A stretch of DNA of 64,000 nucleotides, taken from Hevea brasiliensis (taxonomy: Eukaryota > Streptophyta > Magnoliopsida > Malpighiales > Euphorbiaceae). The notes below the pieces were generated by a model that saw only the letters and a program-made list of their open reading frames with translations, was not told where the DNA came from and searched no databases. The stretch lies in assembly GCF_030052815.1 (NCBI RefSeq), contig NC_079501.1, positions 81,225,979 through 81,289,978 on the forward strand. Reading direction: 5' to 3'. The position numbers were made by a program, and so were the translations under genes. Positions 35,046 through 47,294 of the stretch are shown piece by piece; positions within the stretch are counted from its first letter, which is position 1; every line of letters starts with the position of its first letter.

Positions 35046-38000
35046 TGTCACACCTTACCCCTCTGTAAGGCATAACATGATCCCGTAGAATACCTAATGA
35101 ACTACCGAACTTCACCTACCGATAACTCATTAAGTACCCTACAAGGGATTTTAAAACAATTTTCTTATCTTTGACAAGTGGTGAGCATTTCAAATAAGTA
35201 TTTAAAACATTTAGTTGAAATTAAAACTAATTAATATTTTTGGCCATTTTAGTTTTCCGCAAATTTTATAAAAATTTTGACAGAGTTTCCTCTGTATTTT
35301 GAGAAAACCATTCTTCAAATACCTGAAATAAAAGCACTTCCAATAATTATCTAACCATTGCTTCAAACTCATACTCAATCTCAACCAATTTCTCAAAATT
35401 CACAAGTTCAAAAATTCTCAAAATACTGTCCATCAATATCATTTATTCATATTCCATTCAAGATAAACAATTTATATATTCATCATACTAAAATTTACAT
35501 TCAAAAAGTCCAAATTAAAATTTATTACAACTTTTATACAAACTTTGTACAAGCGCTCAAGACCCATGTACATGTCCATACATTTATGTGCAATATATAC
35601 ATCAAAAGAAATATTTACTGATTAGGGTATAAATTATACCCGAAGACTTCAAGCTGATGACTTCACACACCTCAGCAGCTCAGTCTGCTGCTCCTCTAAT
35701 CTCTGTATTTGCGACAGCAATAAAAGCTATCGCTGAGTACTAAGACTCAGTGGTGCACAATATACTAAAATAATCTTTATGCAAAACTTAAAGCACATTC
35801 ATTCAAAAATTTGACTAAACATGAAAATTAAATACAATCATGCATTGTAAGATTTTACATGTAAACCAAGTTTATTTCAAAGTATCAAAACACATTTCAT
35901 AAAACCCACAGTTAGATCACGCCATTCGAAACAAATAGAATCTCAATAGCCAGAGGCTAAAGAGAAATCACATGAATCTCAATAGCCAGAGGCTAAAGAG
36001 AAATCATATCACAAGGCTAGCTAGCTCAAATATATGGATATCCATTCACATCCTCTTCTACTGGCACACCTCAACACTTCTCCAGAGAAGGAATCAAAAT
36101 TCGAAATTAATTACCCCCACTAGTCGTGCTAGTGAGGTGTTCAAATATATGGTCATGATACTGTGGTTTTAAAACTTATCTTAACAATTTGCTAAACATT
36201 GTCATTTCAAATATACACAATAAATTTCACAATTTGAATCAAAACATCATAAGTAAGGTCACAATACTTTCAGCAATTCAAAGCAACAATAAAATGCATA
36301 TTTCATTCATTTAATCAATGAATTTTTTTATAGCATATTAATATTGTTCACAAACCTCATACGAGTCGTCCTTTAGCCTCGACTAGGTTCCTCGGGTTCC
36401 TTCCCGATATTCTTTTCAACTGAAACACACAATTTTACAATGTTTCAGTACTAAAACTTAAAATAAATCCAAAATAAACTTAACTTCACATTTACCTAGC
36501 TCTAACGTGTTAAATTCGACGTTCTCAAAATTTTGTGTTTCGGGTTACTATTCACTACACTATTCAAGTCAAATTATTGACTTTCTAAGGCTTAATAGGT
36601 ATGGGAACTCCAACTTCACCCACATACCACATTTTGGTCACCAAACTTGTTGGTTTTGGTCATTTGTTTAAAGCTTAGGTCATTTTGGCAAAATTGCCAA
36701 TTTTCGGTTTTGGTTCTCCGAAGTTGTACTGTTCTATTGGTCGATCTACTGTTGGAATTTAACAAAACTTCCTTCATAGAAAATGTTCCTTATTGTCTTA
36801 AGTGTATTCTCATTTTTGGATCACCTCAATCGGAGTTTTGTAGCTCAAGTTATGGCCAAAATAAGTTTACTGTTCACGTGCACTGTTCATACTGCAATTT
36901 AGGTGCTGGCAGATTTTTGGTCCAACTTTGGTCAATTGTTTGATCAAGTTAAGTTCATAATTTGGTCTCACTTTCTTCATATGAAATGTTGTACTATGTC
37001 TTAGGTTTCCATCAGTTCAAGAATCGCCTAAATCCGAGTTTTCTAGAGAGAGTTATAGTTATCCAAACATTGCTGCTCAACTAAAAATCTGCAGAATTTC
37101 AGTACAGAAATTTTAACTTTGCTCAATGATTTGAATGAGTTAATGGCCTAATTTGGGTTGGTGTTCTTCATGAAAGTTTTAGGTCTATATCATATCTAAT
37201 TGCTGGTAAAATTTCAGGTCAATTTGATCTACCTAGCTCGAGTTATGACCAAATGAACAGTTACTGTTCATTTGGTCAGTTTAGTGCAGTGGCAGCCTGC
37301 TATCAACTCACTTTGGTCAATTGTTTCACCAAGTTTTGGTCAGTTTTTGGCAATGGTTCCTTAATGAAAATTGTGCTCTTTTATGTCTATTTTCATCTCC
37401 AATTGGTGGCATATCAATTGGACTTGTAAAATTTGAGTTTTGGTCCTTCAGTGGGTTTGGTCATGCTGCCAGCAGCATGACCATTGACCTACGAATTTGA
37501 TTTTTATTCCAACAATTCCCACACAAATTATTTGGTCATAATTGACCATTATTTCATTTCACAATAGGTTAAACATGCTATTTATGCATTTCTCCAAAAT
37601 TTTGCCTCAAAACCCTAACATTCAAACCCTAGCTCTTCCCTCTCATGCATTAAATCACAACTAGTGCACTTAACCTTAACCATTCACTAATCAAAGCTTT
37701 TAAACTTATTCTAATGCATCAAATTCATGTAAATCATACTCCTCTCAAGCTGCCCAAATTTCAGTTTGGTCCTTCTCCCATGTTTTTATTTCATTTCATA
37801 ACTTCTAAGCTCACTTCCAACCCTCACATATGCATTTGAATGGATAAATGAAGGGTTTAACATACTAACCTTGTGTGCAGAATTTTCTTCTCTCTTTTCT
37901 TCAAATTTTTCTTCTTTCTTTTCCTTGAATCTTCTTTCCTAGTTGCCCAAACAAAGTCTAGTTATGGTAGGACAATTTTCTATGGTTGGATTTTGGTTCT

Positions 38001-38770
38001 TCAAGCTCAAAAATGAGCTTTAATGGTGGTTTAAGTGGTTTAAGTGAGGGAGAGGGTGAGGGAGAGAGTGAGTGACGTTTTTGGAGAAGAAGAAGACTTG
38101 TGTTTTATTTTTTTTTTCTTTTCTTTTTCTTTTATAAATTTTGGCTTATGGAAGACCATAAAAATCTAATTTAATAATTCAATTAATTAATTTTTTTATG
38201 GCATCATGCATGAGGTCATGCATGATGTCATCACCTTTTTCATTTTCCTCTCTCTTTTTTTTTTATATTTTTCTATTAGTTCTTTAATTTAATTATCGAT
38301 TCCGAAATTTTCTTTTCTCCGATTTTATTTGTGATTAGGTCGAGTCGACTCTCGGGTCGATTGACCAAATTGCCCCTCGCCGGTTCATCCCGGTTTGCAA
38401 ATAATCCAATATTTCTTCCGGCTCCCTGACCTAATTATTTGACTGACTTAACAATTCTTTTTCGTGATTTTCTCTTTTCCACTGTGTCCATAAGGGTCCT
38501 AAGGACCGCAGCGTCACTTTACGGTTGAAATTTGAGTTTAAAACGACTTCATGCGTTCAGGAGGTCACTCATCGTGTGACTCTTGGCTCGTTTAACCTCT
38601 TATGTTCTGCTTTTTCTTATTTGTAGTAAAATCATTAAACATTACTAATTATTTGTGTTTATGGCTTCTCATGTTGTCTTAAGTGTGGCTCTAATCTCTT
38701 TATTTGTCCGGACAGACACCGGTCACCGGAACAGTGAAATATACCAGGCTATACCAATAGGGGTGTTACA
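35046..38770 (-). repeat. TE-8 3' LTR
   Basis: 3725 bp, TGTCACACC...GGGTGTTACA on the plus strand. It contains a direct duplication of about 35 bp (35937-36008, AATAGCCAGAGGCTAAAGAG twice). Its plus-strand text near 38530-38590 lacks several short groups of bases that the other LTR has. A 98-residue ORF at 36647-36943 is repeated identically in the other LTR and is judged fortuitous. Confidence 0.95.
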
Positions 38771-38785
38771 ATTCTCCCCCCTTAA
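38771..38785 (-). other. TE-8 polypurine tract
   Basis: Reads TTAAGGGGGGAGAAT on the minus strand, immediately before the LTR terminus TGTAACACCC. Confidence 0.85.
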
Positions 38786-38789
38786 ATAA

Positions 38790-40020
38790 ATTTCGTCTCG
38801 AAATTTTACCTGGTATCAATCTCTGAATAGCTATGGATTTTGTCTCCTCATGTCCTCCTCTCGTTTCCCAAGTAGCTTCTTGGCCCGAATGATGGTTCCA
38901 CAAAGACTTTTACCAACGGTATTCGCTTATTCCGCTGCTTCACCTCATGTGCCGTAATCTTTATGGGTTCTTCTTCATATGTGAGGTCCGATTCACTTCT
39001 ATTTCCTCTACTGGTAGTACATGAGATGGGTCTGATCGATACCTCCTCAACATAGACACATGGAAGACATTATGTATCTTCTCCAACTCTGGAGGTAGTG
39101 CCAAACGATATGCCAAAGGACCCACTCTTTCCAGAACCTCATATGGCCCGATAAAACGAGGACTCAGTTTCCCCTTTCTGCCGAATCTCATAATCCTCTT
39201 CCAAGGAGAAACCTTGAGGAAAACTTTCTCACCCACGCATACTCAATATCACTTCTATTCAAATCAATTTAGGAATTCTGACTATCTGATGCAGCTTTAA
39301 GTCGATCTTTTATCTACCGGATTTTCTCCTCAGTTTGCTGAACAATTTCGGGTCCAATCATCTTTCTTTCACCCACGTCATCCCAACACAACGGGTTCTA
39401 CATTTTCTGCCATACAAAGCTTCATATGGAGGCATCCCAATGCTTGATTGATAGCCGTTGTTATAAGCAAACTCAATCAAAGGCAAGTGTGTATCCCAAC
39501 TACCTCAAACTCAATCACACAAGCCCGTAGCATGTCCTCCAAGATCTGAATTACCCTCTCGGTGGCCATGCATGCGTGGGTGGAATGCGATCGAAGTTCA
39601 ATCTAGTTCCTAGGGCTCTCAAGACTACCCTAATCTAGAAGTGAACCTAGGATCTCTGTCTGATACGATAGATACTGGCACTCCATGCAATCTCACAATC
39701 TCATCGATGTATAACTTGGCCAATCTTTCTAAACTGTAGTCCATCCGGACTGGCAGAAAATGAGCAGATTTAGTCAATCTGTCAACAATGACCCATACTG
39801 CATCATGACTCTTCTGTGTCCTCGGAAGTCCCATCACAAAATCCATCGTTATTCTCTCCCATTTCCACTCTGGTACTGGTAGTGGATGTAACAACCCAGC
39901 GGGTACTTGATGCTCTGCCTTTACTTGCTGACAAGTTAGGCATTTGGATACAAATTCTGCCACATTCCTTTTCATACCCATCCACCAGTAATGCTCCTTT
40001 AGCCCTCTATACATTTTTGT
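38790..40020 (-). pseudogene. TE-8 integrase and chromodomain, frame-broken
   Basis: Integrase zinc region [18 protein letters not shown]; core [15 protein letters not shown] and [14 protein letters not shown] (both Asp regions present), on the open stretch 40014-39625. The frame is lost before the Glu region. It is regained with GEKVFLKVSPWKRIMRFG and IHNVFHVSMLRRYRSDPSH (39236-38961). The chromodomain EEEPIKITAHEVKQ and RIPLVKVF follows in another frame to about 38830. Most breaks look like one- to three-base deletions when compared with TE-6 26890-27493. Confidence 0.9.
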
Positions 40021-41125
40021 GCCACCAGGTGCATGGCAAAAGGAGACTCATGCGCTTCCTTCAAAATGATCTGCCTCAAGTTGACATCATTAGGAACACA
40101 TATTCTGCCCTGGTGTAGCAATAGACCATCATCTCTGATTGAGAATTCTGGTTTCTTGCCCTGTCGGACTTCTCCCATCAACTTCTGATACTTCTGATCA
40201 TTCTGAGCAGCCATTCTAATCTGATCAATCAATACTGGCTGTACATGCCATGCAACTGCTGCCTGCCCATCATCATTAATCTCTAAACTGGCATGTAATG
40301 ATCTCAACTCATGTACCAAAGACAAAGGAGTAATTTGTAGATTTGCCATAGTCTTACGACTTAAGGCGTCAGCCACAACATTAGCTTTCCCTGGCTGATA
40401 GTCTATCAGACAATCATAGTCTTTTATCAACTCTAACCATCTCCTCTGTCTCAAATTCAACTCTTTTTGGGTGCCCAAATACTTCAAGCTCTTATGATCT
40501 GTATAGATGTAGCACTTCTCCCCATACAAATAATGCCTCCAGATCTTAAGAGCAAACACAATAGCTGCAAGCTCCAAATCATGTGTTGGATAGTTCCTCT
40601 CATGCGGTTTTAGCTGGCGTGATGTATGGCAATGACATTTCGATCTTGCATCAATACACAGCCTAACCCATTGTGAGAAGCATCACTATATACTGTATAT
40701 TCTTTACCTGGAGTAGGTAAGGTAAGGACTGGAGCTTTAGTCAAACATCTTTTCAATTCATCAAAACTCTGCTGGCATTTATCCGTCCACTGAAATTTTA
40801 CATCTTTTCTAAGCAGCTTGGTCAATGGAGATGCCAACATGGAGAATCCCTTCACAAATCGATGGTAGTATCCAGCTAAACCCAGAAAACTGCGAATCTT
40901 TGTGACATTTCTGGGTGGCCTCCAATTAAGGACAGCTTCAATCTTACTTGGATCTACCTTAATGCCCTCTTCTGATACTACATGCCCCAAGAAAGATATT
41001 TCTTTCAGCCAAAATTCACACTTCGACAATTTGGCATATAGCTGTTTCTCCTTCAAAGTCTGCAAGACAATCCGCAGATGTCTATCATGCTCTTCTCGCA
41101 TTCCTCGAATAGACCAATATATCAT
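39999..41125 (-). pseudogene. TE-8 RT C-terminus and RNase H, frame-broken
   Basis: RT thumb [19 protein letters not shown] and [17 protein letters not shown], then RNase [17 protein letters not shown], with frame loss near 40610. It resumes as [35 protein letters not shown] and [13 protein letters not shown]. The spacer to integrase ends [20 protein letters not shown]. RNase H acidic residues are present. Confidence 0.92.
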
Positions 41126-41640
41126 CTATGAATACCACAACAACCGGTCGAGGTATGGTCTGAAAATAGTGTTCATCGATCCATAAAAGCAAATGAGCAT
41201 TAGTTAACCCGAATGGCATGACCAAGAACTCATAATGGCCATAGCGGGTTCTGAAGTCAGTTTTAGAAATACTCTGCTCTTGTACTTTCAGCTGATAATA
41301 ACCTGATCTCAGGTCAATTTTGGAGAACACAGCTGCACCCCTCAACTGATCAAACAAGTCATCAATGCGGGGCAATGGATATCTATTCTTTATTGTCACC
41401 TTATTCAAGCGCCGATAATCAATACACAAGCGAGAGTGCCATCTTTCTTCTTTACAAACAACACCGTGCTCCCCAAGGTGACACCTTATCGGCGGATAAA
41501 GCCCTTGTCAAGCAATTCTTGCAATCGCACTTTCAACTCTTTCAATTCTGGGTGCCATTCTATATGGCGTTATGGAGATTGGGTCCACACTGCATAACAT
41601 TAATCTCAAATCGCACCTCTCTTTCGAGGTAATCCTGGCA
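41085..41640 (-). pseudogene. TE-8 reverse transcriptase core, frame-broken
   Basis: [43 protein letters not shown] and [11 protein letters not shown] are seen. The catalytic FIDD box is intact, unlike in TE-5. The segment after MPFGLTNA is shifted, and the frame between FIDD and the thumb is also shifted. The N-terminal RT part (WGAPVLFVKK type) lies near 41440-41500 in other frames. Confidence 0.92.
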
Positions 41641-41644
41641 GCCA

Positions 41645-42191
41645 TCAGAAACACATCCGAAAGTCACATATCGTAGGGATGTCCCTTAGTGCTGGACTCC
41701 CCACTTGGGTGTCTATCACATGTGCCAAGTATGCTTCACACCCCTTTCTAATCATCCTTCTGGCTAGTGCAGCCGAAATGATGTTTGATGGCAGTAAATG
41801 CCTCTCCCCATGTATTACCACATCACCGTACAAAGAGAGACCAAAAGTGACTGTCTTCAATCATGGCGTGATGCCTGGCTAACCAATCCATGCCCAAGAT
41901 GATATCATACTCTAAAGGGCATTTCAATCAAATCTGACAGAAAACATGTCCTTGGATCACCAAAGGACAGTCTCTATAGATTCTGTTGACCCGGACCTCT
42001 TGTCCTAACGGACTAGTTACTAGCACTTCAAAACCCATTTGCACACATGGAATGTTAAGTGAACAAACTATGCTAGCACTAACATATGAATGGGTTGAAC
42101 CCGGATCAAATAATACAAATACTTCTTGATCAGAGATAGAGAATGTACCAGCTACCACATCAGAAGTCTCAGCCTCTTCTCGCTGTTTCAT
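41645..42191 (-). pseudogene. TE-8 protease region
   Basis: Retropepsin-like domain with active site VLFDPGSTHSYVS (about 42078-42120), followed by GFEVLVTSPLGQEVRVNRIY and CPLVIQG. The continuation to the pre-RT region (IRKGCEAYLAHVIDTQ, 41860-41645) is in another frame. Confidence 0.85.
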
Positions 42192-43394
42192 TGCGTAGAT
42201 TCTGGTTGAAGCACTTCCTTGTCCTGACTGACCAATTGTGCCCTGACTGCCTGAAGCAGTGCCTCTACCTCTGCCTCTTCCTGCTAACCGATCGTGAACC
42301 TCGGGAGCGGGACTGCAATAGATCCTCGGCGAGTAGGAGCTGGACCATATCTCGGAGCACTAGTACAGTCTCTTGCTAAATGACCCTTGCCTCCGCAGTT
42401 AAAACAGGCTCCAGTGGCCCAATAACACTCCCCCCCATGAATCTTGCCACAAGTCTCACAGGGGCGGGCAGACTGTGAACCCCTGCTGATCAGGCCGGAC
42501 CTAGGGGGTCTTTGTCCGGAAAATCTGCCTCTACTAAATCTTCCACCCCGACCCCTACTGGGTCCACTAAACTTCTTTCTTTTTCCAGAGGTAGCACCAG
42601 AACTCTGTTCAACTGATTTTTCCCCCTTGTCTTTTTCTGATTTCTCTTGTGAACCCTTCCTCACTGCCCCTTCTGATTCTATCCTTTCTAATTCCAAGGC
42701 TTGTGAGATCAATTCAGAAAAATTCTGATGTTTGAAACCCACAACTTGCATTCTCGCACTGCCTTAGCCCTGACTCAAACCTCTTGCATCTCTCTGGGGT
42801 GGAGACTAAGCTTCCAGCATAGTGGCTTAGCCTTGAGAAATCTCTTTCATACTCTGCTACAGTTTGGTTCCCTTGTTTCAAACTCAAAAATTCTTGCAGT
42901 TTTTGATCAACATATGCATCTGGGATGTATTTGTCAACTCTCGATGAAGTCATCCTGTGTCAAGATCGTGGTTCACCTAAGCTGTGGGGGATGGTCTTCC
43001 ACCAATCATACGCATCCCTTGCGAGAGCGACACGTAATATTCCAACTTCACTCATCTTGGCAAAGATTTCTTAAACACTCTGTCCATTCTTTCAAGCCAT
43101 TGCTCGCCTCTAAAGGGTCCACTGCACTTAAATTCTGACCCCATACTTTAGCAATTTATCAAACTGTCTGGCTGGAGGCAGTGGTTGTGCCACAGGTGGT
43201 TGGGGTAGAGCTTGAGCAGGCATACCCCCAGTCATTTGTTGAAACATTGCCGCTATCTGCTGTGCGAACTGTTCAAGAATTTACGGCATTTGTGGGGCTG
43301 GTGCTGCTGACCCACTGACATTCGGTAAAGCTGGGGCTTCCCCTTGTGCCTCAGCTTCAACAGACTGCTCAACTGAGCGATCTCCTTCTTCCAT
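42192..43394 (-). pseudogene. TE-8 gag, frame-broken
   Basis: Starts at the ATG at 43394 (MEEGDRSVEQSVEAEAQGE); a stop follows after about 37 codons. The capsid region is traced as YIPDAYVDQKLQEFLSLKQG and VAEYERDFSRLSHYAGSLV (42953-42714). It continues with a Ser/Gly/Arg-rich basic region and an intact zinc knuckle CFNCGGKGHLARDC (about 42411-42370). Frame changes occur near 42714, 42960-43140 and 42290. Confidence 0.9.
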
Positions 43395-43560
43395 TTTAGT
43401 CTGAAGTTAGGGTATCTCCTGAACAAATAACACAAGGAGATTTCCCTCCGTTAGGTCATATTCATGATGTAATGCACTGTATGTAACAATTATGGACATT
43501 GAGCAGTTGTACTTAACAAAGAAAAACACAAATTCACAATTTAAAACATAATTCAAAAAC

Positions 43561-43574
43561 TTGCTCTGATACCA
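43561..43574 (-). other. TE-8 primer binding site
   Basis: Reads TGGTATCAGAGCAA on the minus strand, eight bases inside the 5' LTR end. It is complementary to the initiator tRNA-Met 3' end as in most plant LTR elements. Confidence 0.85.
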
Positions 43575-43582
43575 CTAAAACA

Positions 43583-46500
43583 TGTCACACCTTACCCCTC
43601 TGTAAGGCATAACATGATCCCGTAGAATACCTAATGAACTACCGAACTTCACCTACCGATAACTCATTAAGTACCCTACAAGGGATTTTAAAACAATTTT
43701 CTTATCTTTGACAAGTGGTGAGCATTTCAAATAAGTATTTAAAACATTTAGTTGAAATTAAAACTAATTAATATTTTTGGCCATTTTAGTTTTCCGCAAA
43801 TTTTATAAAAATTTTGACAGAGTTTCCTCTGTATTTTGAGAAACCGTTCTTCGAACACCAAATAAAAGCACTTCCAATAATTATCTAACCATTGCTTCAA
43901 ACTCATACTCAATCTCAACCAATTTCTCAAAATTCACAAGTTCAAAAATTCTCAAAATCTGTCCATCAATATCATTTATTCATATTCCATTCAAGATAAA
44001 CAATTTATATATTCATCATACTAAAATTTACATTCAAAAGTCCAAATTAAAATTTATTACAACTTTTATACAAACTTTGTACAAAATGCTCAAGACCCAT
44101 GTACATGTCCATACATTTATGTGCAATATATACATCAAAAGAAATATTTACTGATTAGGGTATAAATTATACCCAAGACTTCAAGTGATGACTTCACACA
44201 CCTCAGCTGACTGCTGCTCCTCTAATCTCTGTATTTGACAAAGAATAAAGCTATCACGAGTACTAAGACTCGATGGTGCACAATATACTAAAATAATCTT
44301 TATGCAAAACTTAAAGCACATTCATTCAAAATTTGACTAAACATGAAAATTAAATACAATCATGCATTGTAAGATTTTACATGTAAACCAAGTTTATTTC
44401 AAAGTATCAAAACACATTTCATAAAACCCACGCTTAGATCACGCCATTCAAACAAATAGAATCTCAATAGCCGAGGCTAAAGAGAAATCACATGAATCAC
44501 AAAAGCCAGAGGCTAAAGAGCCATCATATCACAAGGCTAGCTAGCGCAAATATATGGATATCCATTCACATCCTCTTCTCTGGCACACCTCAACACTTCT
44601 CGGAGAAGGAATCAAAATTGAATTAATTACCCCCACTAGTCGTGCTAGTGAGGAGTTCAAATATAAGGTCATGATAAAGTGGTTTTAAAACTTATCTTAA
44701 CAATTTGCTAAACATTGTCATTTCAAATATACACAATAAATTTCACAATTTGAATCAAAACATCATAAGTAAGGTCACAATACTTTCAGCAATTCAAAGC
44801 AACAATAAAATGCATATTTCATTCATTTAATCAATGAATTTTTTTAAAGCATAGTAATATTGTGCACAAACCTCAAACGAGTCGTCCTTTAGCCTCGACT
44901 CGGTTCCTCGGGTTCCTTCCCGATATTCTTTTCAACTGAAACACACAATTTTACAATGTTTCAGTACTAAAACTTAAAATAAATCCAAAATAAACTTAAC
45001 TTCACATTTACCTAGCTCTAACGTGTTAAATTCGACGTTCTCAAAATTTTGTGTTTCGGGTTACTATTCACTACACTATTCAAGTCAAATTATTGACTTT
45101 CTAAGGCTTAATAGGTATGGGAACTCCAACTTCACCCACATACCACATTTTGGTCACCAAACTTGTTGGTTTTGGTCATTTGTTTAAAGCTTAGGTCATT
45201 TTGGCAAAATTGCCAATTTTCGGTTTTGGTTCTCCGAAGTTGTACTGTTCTATTGGTCGATCTACTGTTGGAATTTAACAAAACTTCCTTCATAGAAAAT
45301 GTTCCTTATTGTCTTAAGTGTATTCTCATTTTTGGATCACCTCAATCGGAGTTTTGTAGCTCAAGTTATGGCCAAAATAAGTTTACTGTTCACGTGCACT
45401 GTTCATACTGCAATTTAGGTGCTGGCAGATTTTTGGTCCAACTTTGGTCAATTGTTTGATCAAGTTAAGTTCATAATTTGGTCTCACTTTCTTCATATGA
45501 AATGTTGTACTATGTCTTAGGTTTCCATCAGTTCAAGAATCGCCTAAATCCGAGTTTTCTAGAGAGAGTTATAGTTATCCAAACATTGCTGCTCAACTAA
45601 AAATCTGCAGAATTTCAGTACAGAAATTTTAACTTTGCTCAATGATTTGAATGAGTTAATGGCCTAATTTGGGTTGGTGTTCTTCATGAAAGTTTTAGGT
45701 CTATATCATATCTAATTGCTGGTAAAATTTCAGGTCAATTTGATCTACCTAGCTCGAGTTATGACCAAATGAACAGTTACTGTTCATTTGGTCAGTTTAG
45801 TGCAGTGGCAGCCTGCTATCAACTCACTTTGGTCAATTGTTTCACCAAGTTTTGGTCAGTTTTTGGCAATGGTTCCTTAATGAAAATTGTGCTCTTTTAT
45901 GTCTATTTTCATCTCCAATTGGTGGCATATCAATTGGACTTGTAAAATTTGAGTTTTGGTCCTTCAAAGTGGGTTTGGTCATGCTGCCAGCAGCATGACC
46001 ATTGACCTACGAATTTGATTTTTATTCCAACAATTCCCACACAAATTATTTGGTCATAATTGACCATTATTTCATTTCACAATAGGTTAAACATGCTATT
46101 TATGCATTTCTCCAAAATTTTGCCTCAAAACCCTAACATTCAAACCCTAGCTCTTCCTCTCATGCATTAAATCACAACTAGTGCACTTAACCTTAACCAT
46201 TCACTAATCAAAGCTTTTAAACTTATTCTAATGCATCAAATTCATGTAAATCATACTCCTCTCAAGCTGCCCAAATTTCAGTTTGGTCCTTCTCCCATGT
46301 TTTTATTTCATTTCATAACTTCTAAGCTCACTTCCAACCCTCACATATGCATTTGAATGGATAAATGAAGGGTTTAACATACTAACCTTGTGTGCAGAAT
46401 TTTCTTCTCCCTTTCTTCAAATTTTTCTTCTTTCTTTTCCTTGAATCTTCTTTCCTAGTTGCCCAAACAAAGTCTAGTTATGGTAGGACAATTTTCTATG

Positions 46501-47294
46501 GTTGGATTTTGGTTCTTCAAGCTCAAAAATGAGCTTTAATGGTGGTTTAAGTGGTTTAAGTGAGGGAGAGGGTGAGGGAGAGAGTGAGTGACGTTTTTGG
46601 AGAAGAAGAAGACTTGTGTTTTATTTTTTTTTTCTTTTCTTTTTCTTTTATAAATTTTGGCTTATGGAAGACCATAAAAATCTAATTTAATAATTCAATT
46701 AATTAATTTTTTTATGGCATCATGCATGAGGTCATGCATGATGTCATCACCTTTTTCATTTTCCTCTCTCTTTTTTTTTATATTTTTCTATTAGTTCTTT
46801 AATTTAATTATCGATTCCGAAATTTTCTTTTCTCCGATTTTATTTGTGATTAGGTCAGAGTCGACTCTCGGGTCAATTGACCAAATTGCCCCTCGCCGGT
46901 TCATCCCGGTTTGCAAATAATCCAATATTTCTTCCGGCTCCCTGACCTAATTATTTGACTGACTTAACAGTTCTTTTTCGTGATTTTCTCTTTTCCACTG
47001 TGTCCATAAGGGTCCTAAGGACCGCAGCGTCACTTTTTACGGTTCGAAATTTGAGTTTAAAACGACTTCGCAGTCGTTCCCGAGGAGGTCACTCATCGCT
47101 GTGACTCTCGGCTCGTTTAATCTCTTATGTTCTGTTTTTCTTATTTGTAGTTAACTAATTAAACATTACTAATTATTTGTGTTTATGGCTTCTCATGTTG
47201 TCTTAAGTGTGGCTCTAATCTCTTTATTTGTCCGGACCGACACCGGTCACCGGAACAGTGAAATATACCAGGCTATACCAATAGGGGTGTTACA
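43583..47294 (-). repeat. TE-8 5' LTR
   Basis: 3712 bp, same ends as the 3' LTR. It differs from 35046-38770 mainly by short indels (clusters near 43840-43860, 44170-44290 and 44440-44660) and by very few substitutions. The U3 promoter would drive transcription leftwards. Confidence 0.95.

Larger units (their letters stand above)
35046..47294 (-). mobile_element. TE-8, complete minus-strand chromovirus with 3.7 kb LTRs
   Basis: Perfect TSD tgatg (35041-35045 and 47295-47299), two LTRs with TG...CA ends, PBS, polypurine tract, and gag-protease-RT-RNase H-integrase-chromodomain in order. The total is about 12.25 kb, of which 7.4 kb is LTR. The LTRs are identical over long stretches, so the insertion is recent. 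It sits in the 3' LTR of TE-5. Despite its youth, the coding region is broken by many small indels and some stops. Confidence 0.95.

Noticed and set aside
36647..36943. 98-residue ORF repeated identically at 45163-45459
   Set aside because: It lies inside the two LTRs of TE-8. Identity reflects the LTR duplication, not protein conservation. No motif is visible and its strand is opposite to the element.
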